10,184 bases of DNA, from assembly GCA_010279815.1 (NCBI GenBank), contig QEOQ01000710.1, forward strand, positions 365,899 to 376,082. The letters run 5' to 3'. The stretch comes from Brachionus plicatilis (lineage: Eukaryota; Rotifera; Eurotatoria; Ploima; Brachionidae). Under the pieces are notes generated by a model, which was not told where the DNA came from, made no database searches, and saw only the letters and a list, made by a program, of their open reading frames with translations. Below, in pieces: positions 7,214 through 10,184 of the stretch (position 1 is the first letter of the stretch; every line of letters starts with the position of its first letter). The position numbers and the translations under genes were made by a program.

Positions 7214-7537
7214 AAATTAAGTTTTTAAGGGAAAAAAAAACATTTTTTAAAAAAAGAAAAAAATTTAAAAAAGTTGGTTCAAAAAATTCGATATTTTAAA
7301 TAAAAATTAAAATTTTAATTATTTCTAATTATTTTTCCATTCTCATCTCTGGGTAATGGTGGTCTACCTCTTGTTTTTTTTGACACTTGAGATGGAGTTG
7401 ACTCATTTTGTATATTTCATAATAGTAAAAAAAGAAAATCGTAGAAAAAAAGAAAAAAGAAAAATTGCAAAACCAACTTTTTTAAATTTTTTTCTTTTTT
7501 TAAAAAATTTTTTTTTTTTCCTTAAAAACTTAATTTT
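7214..7537. repeat. Inner inverted arms of the foldback element
   Basis: Positions 7214-7279 are the near-exact reverse complement of 7471-7537: both contain AAATTAAGTTTTTAAGG and end in AAAAAAGTTGGTT, differing by about one substitution and one indel in the A-runs. The left outer and inner arms are contiguous, but on the right they are separated by about 180 bp. The natural reading is one original arm of about 165 bp per side, with a ~190-bp loop, whose right arm was later interrupted. Confidence 0.7.
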
Positions 7538-7719
7538 ACCGCATGCGGTTGTTTCGAAACTTTAATAAATTAAAATCGACCTATAACGCCATTAAAATGC
7601 TTATTTTAATTTTTTTTTTCGCGGTTATGAATCAGTTTATGGTGCGGTAAAACGACAAATTCTTGGGTTTACCACATGGTAATTACCGGATCCTGTCTAA
7701 GGCGCGAAATATCTTTTTT
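7534..7719. mobile_element. Probable insertion in the right foldback arm
   Basis: This segment has no counterpart in the left arm. It begins TTTTACCGCA (7534-7543), whose exact complement TGCGGTAAAA occurs at 7643-7652, giving a possible 119-bp unit with 10-bp inverted ends. A perfect palindrome ACCGCATGCGGT spans 7538-7549. The remaining 7653-7719 holds TTACCACATGGTAA and GGATCC and is of unknown origin. A deletion from the left arm, instead of an insertion on the right, would give the same asymmetry. Confidence 0.4.
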
Positions 7720-8280
7720 ATTCAATTTTAATCTTTTTTAACATGAAATGACTGGGATTAGCCGCATTGCGGTAGTGGCAGGGCTAGGTATTAACTGCTG
7801 CGCTTATGCGCAAGGGTTTACGGTATAAATTGTTATTAGGGATACATTTTTTGATTAAACATTTAATACGATTTGATATGATTTTAAACTCTCCAATGTA
7901 CTTGAACAGTTGATTAAAATACTTTTTAATTGCGTGTAAAATGCATAAAATTGCAGAGTATTTTGCAGACTTATTTTACTGAATTAAGCAAATTTGCTTA
8001 TAATTGAGCATTTTATAGAACTAAATTATCTTTTTTAGTAAAAAAGTTATTCAAGTTTATCTGAATTGAAACGAACTTCACAACCCCGCGTAAACGGCGA
8101 TAATGAAATCTTAAAAAATTAATTTTATGTTTTTTAGAATGAACTAGGATGAACTTTTAATTGCCTTTAAATTGCTTAAAAAATGACTCAATTTTTTTGT
8201 AAATTCAATTTCCTTTTATTTAATTCGCTTTAATCGTTTTTTTAATTTTGAATATTTAAGTTTTATTTTTGTGTGTTTTT

Positions 8281-8559
8281 TTCACTCTTTTTAGTTAAAA
8301 TTTGCCAAATTTTACCATAATTTACGTAAAAAAAGGTAAAAAAAAGTAAAACTTACAAAATTTTTTATTTTTTCTTCAAAAATAAAAAACTAATAAAAAA
8401 ACAGAAAATTTTTAAATGTCAAATTAAATTTTTAAAAGTAAATTTACGTAAAATACCGTAAATTTATTAAATTTTACTTTGGTAATTTTACGTAAAATTA
8501 AGATATTTTACGAAAAATATAGTAAAAAATAGTAAAATGTAGATAACGTAACACCACTG
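8281..8559. repeat. TTTACGTAAA palindrome cluster with a CACTG terminus
   Basis: The perfect palindrome TTTACGTAAA occurs at 8321-8330, 8443-8452 and 8487-8496, among many GTAAAA/TTTTAC variants. The block stops abruptly at ...GTAACACCACTG (8559), followed by TA. Read inward from there, CAGTGGTGTTACGTT looks like the terminal repeat of a TA-target MITE. I could not find the matching left end, so this may be one end of a truncated element. Confidence 0.4.
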
Positions 8560-8561
8560 TA

Positions 8562-8740
8562 GGTCTATCCAATGTGAAAGTCCGATTTCCATTTATAGCC
8601 AGGATGTTCCATCAACTTTTCGAATTGTAAGTCAATTTCCAGTGATAATTCAAACAACGATTTCAGCTATGGCAACTTCTGTAGAACAAAAAAATGCCGT
8701 AGTTAGAAAAATGGGTCGACTCAAAGGTTTTAAAAAACAA
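8562..8740. other. Coding-like patch of unknown identity
   Basis: This stretch is of more even base composition than anything near it and has protein-like readings on both strands. Minus strand: KTFESTHFSNYGIFLFYR (8734-8681), then in another frame LFELSLEIDLQFEKLMEHPG, ending at TAG. Plus strand: an 80-odd-codon frame without early ATG that includes SISIYS-like and AMATSVEQKNAVVRKMGRL segments. A 40-base GTAAGT...TTTCAG segment (about 8628-8667) would also join two plus-strand frames. I do not recognise any of these. A captured host-gene or transposase scrap is possible; so is chance. Confidence 0.25.
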
Positions 8741-8849
8741 AAAAAAACACAGTTTAATAAGTCATTTATTCATAATAGAATTGATTTAATTTTTTTTAGC
8801 CTTTTTTATTTTAACCGAGAAATATAAAAAATAAATTTTTTAATATTTT

Positions 8850-8941
8850 TTATTTATGTACTTTGGTGCATGGTCCAAAGGCGTGTTTTAACTTGTGGTG
8901 CAGCATAGTCGAACGAGGGAATACCGTATTTGATGTTAAAT
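8850..8941 (-). other. Short coding-like minus-strand patch next to the right inverted end
   Basis: The minus strand reads NIKYGIPSFDYAAPQVKTRL followed by WTMHQST and a stop, about 28 codons, in the most GC-rich piece of this region. The reading starts inside the right inverted end of the candidate element. It may belong to the same lost gene as the patch at 8562-8740, with the AT-rich gap between as an intron or decayed sequence. Not identified. Confidence 0.2.
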
Positions 8942-8969
8942 CAAAAAATGTATCTCTAATAACAATTTA

Positions 8970-10184
8970 TCTAATACGGTAGTTATTTTACCAATAATTT
9001 TTATTCAAAATATATTTTGATTACTATGACCATAATTTAATAAAAAATTATCAAATACTATTGTAAAAATTTATTTAAGAAATTTTATGGTCAGATTTAT
9101 CATTGCTTTTGAAAAATTTATATTTTAGAGAAATTAAAAAAAAGTGGTAATAAATTTGTGGTATTGTGAAATTCGAATACAAATCGAAAAAATTTTTAAC
9201 ATAAGCTAAATCTAAAAATAAAATTATGTGAAAATTTAATTTTAAATTAAAAAGAAAAAAAAATTTTGAAAAAAATAAAAAATAAATTTTTCAAAAAACA
9301 AAAAATTTTTTTATCAAAAAAATGCGCATTTAAATGAGCATGAAAAATGATTACTTGGAAATTTTCTGGTCAGATTGATCATTGCTTTTGAAAATTTGGT
9401 CGCAAAAAAAATTGAAATTTTAGAGAAAATAAAATTTGCTTGAGATCAAATTTTCATTTTTAAAATCTACTAATTTAAGTAAGTTGAAATATAAATTAAA
9501 AAAATAATGTGAATCCACTTCTAAAATCTTTAAAAAATTGTATCAAAAAGTAATGTTTTATTGAAAAAGTTTTAAGTCAAATAAAAATATTTCAAAAATG
9601 ATTTTGATCAAAAATATTTGACTTTTAAAAAGATTGATGTATGGGCATGTTGAAGTTTATGATCAAATGATCAAATGCTCAATTAAAAAGTAAGCATAAT
9701 AATTTGTTAAATTAACGAAATGATTTTTTTTTTATTGGTAATGATTTAACAGTCTCAAAAAATTATTTTAATTAAAATAATTTTTTTTTTTTTAACATGT
9801 TAATTTTGATTTTTCTAACCAGACTTAAATATTTTTTGTATTTTTATCATAAATATAATGTTTATTAAAATTAAAAAAAAATAATGATGAATAAAGATTT
9901 AAAAATTAAATTTTAAATTCATTTTAATTCGATATAATAAATAATTATAGAAATATATGAAAAACCGATGAAATTTTTATTTTTCATTGATGCTACATCA
10001 AATTTTAATTGACTGGGAAGTTGATCATAAAATAAATGGATTAATAATCGATTTTTAGAATTAAAAAGAGTATTGTCATTCCTACTTTACTAAAAATTCA
10101 AAAATAATCGATCATTTTAGTTAATTTTGAACATACTATTAATTTAAATTTTTTTTTTTTTTTGAAATTTTAATTTAACAAACT
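8970..10184. other. AT-rich DNA without genes
   Basis: Long A- and T-runs dominate and no frame carries recognisable protein sequence on either strand. Apart from the direct repeat at 9079-9432 I see no structure here. ATCAAATGATCAAATG near 9662-9677 is a small tandem duplication. The next gene or element must lie beyond the window. Confidence 0.6.
9079..9432 (+). repeat. Diverged direct repeat, 279-bp offset
   Basis: GAAATTTTATGGTCAGATTT at 9079 and GAAATTTTCTGGTCAGATTG at 9358 begin two copies that continue with ATCATTGCTTTTGAAAA. After a gap in the first copy, both continue with ATTTTAGAGAAA. The first ~38 bp differ at two positions. This could be the end of a longer diverged tandem duplication or two terminal repeats of a small element; no target duplication is evident. 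Confidence 0.55.

Larger units (their letters stand above)
7117..7825. mobile_element. Foldback element with ~105-bp terminal inverted repeats
   Basis: The left end (from TACCGTAAACCC, 7117) and the right end (to GGGTTTACGGTA, 7825) are inverted copies for about 105 bp, with one mismatch (GCATAGGCG versus GCATAAGCG) in the first ~85. TA flanks both sides, but TATACC...GGTATA makes the exact border ambiguous. The ends are rich in small palindromes: TGCGC/GCGCA, and CCGCA/TGCGG around one A. No transposase is present; an apparent frame at 7356-7565 is low-complexity. The family is not one I recognise, and the long inverted arms would fold into an RNA hairpin if transcribed. Confidence 0.8.
7828..8967. 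mobile_element. Candidate TA-flanked element with ~46-bp imperfect inverted ends
   Basis: AATTGTTATTAGGGATACAT at the left matches the complement of the right end (AATTGTTATTAGAGATACAT); over 7825-7870 versus 8925-8970 I count about 42 of 46 matching. TA flanks both sides (7826-7827, 8968-8969), the left one being also the right flank of the foldback element. The 1,140-bp interior contains no recognisable transposase. It holds a TTTACGTAAA-rich block and an unidentified coding-like patch. Family unknown; Tc1/mariner-type by target site only. Confidence 0.55.

Noticed and set aside
7356..7565. 69-codon plus-strand frame with a hydrophobic start
   Set aside because: It crosses the loop and A/T-run arm of the foldback element and consists largely of Phe/Lys homopolymer translation.
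8642..8827. 61-codon plus-strand frame as a gene
   Set aside because: It opens at GTG, which is not a usual eukaryotic start, and its second half is translated A/T runs. Only the short coding-like core is noted, without a gene call.
8876..8920. tRNA-like bases (TTCGA-type loop reading near GTCGAACGA)
   Set aside because: No acceptor stem, anticodon arm or D-arm spacing could be fitted around it.
1..10184. CRISPR arrays, operons, bacterial promoters or other prokaryotic systems
   Set aside because: No regularly spaced repeats or bacterial genes; the gene content and element types are eukaryotic.

Overview
The window looks like nuclear DNA from an animal with a very AT-rich, transposon-littered genome. 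The only intact gene is a tandem-SH2 tyrosine kinase of the Syk/ZAP-70 family, a family known from animals. Everything else is A/T-rich sequence full of homopolymer runs and decayed eukaryotic mobile elements: non-LTR retrotransposons and TA-target DNA transposons. I cannot name the species. Vertebrates are unlikely from the composition. Insects are unlikely because their Syk-family gene (Shark) carries ankyrin repeats, which are absent here. An AT-rich invertebrate is the best guess (inference).

Layout. 1-873: AT-rich upstream flank, with two small inverted repeats and a possible 5'-UTR splice acceptor. 874-2793 (+): intact, uninterrupted Syk-like kinase, 639 codons, strikingly GC-rich against its surroundings. 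2794-3040: 3' UTR with an AATAAA signal. 3041-3686: a non-autonomous pogo/Tigger-like element (MITE) with a TA duplication and repeated subterminal motifs. 3690-4044 (-): C-terminal relic of one LINE family. 4045-7114 (+): a second LINE, 5'-truncated and ending in an (AAAT)n tail.

That second LINE is split by a 2,053-bp pogo-like element (4097-6149). This element in turn contains a Tigger-like relic (4114-5055), with a transposase gene that has lost its catalytic middle, and an antisense fragment of a related LINE (about 5267-5940). 7117-7825: a foldback element with long inverted arms, one of them interrupted by an insertion. 7828-8967: another candidate TA-flanked element with imperfect ~46-bp inverted ends; inside it are a TTTACGTAAA-rich block and a small patch of coding-like sequence I could not identify. 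8970-10184: featureless AT-rich DNA apart from one diverged direct repeat.

How it fits together. The kinase should act in the cytoplasm, docking through its two SH2 domains on doubly phosphorylated (ITAM-like) receptor tails. The rest is a layered record of insertions. Two of the nesting steps can be read at base level: taking out one TA duplication plus the pogo-like element rejoins the reverse-transcriptase reading frame, and taking out the Tigger relic lengthens the match between the pogo-like element's ends. I see no prokaryotic features, no CRISPR array and no clear new multi-gene system; the novelty is in the nested transposon structure and a few unexplained repeats.
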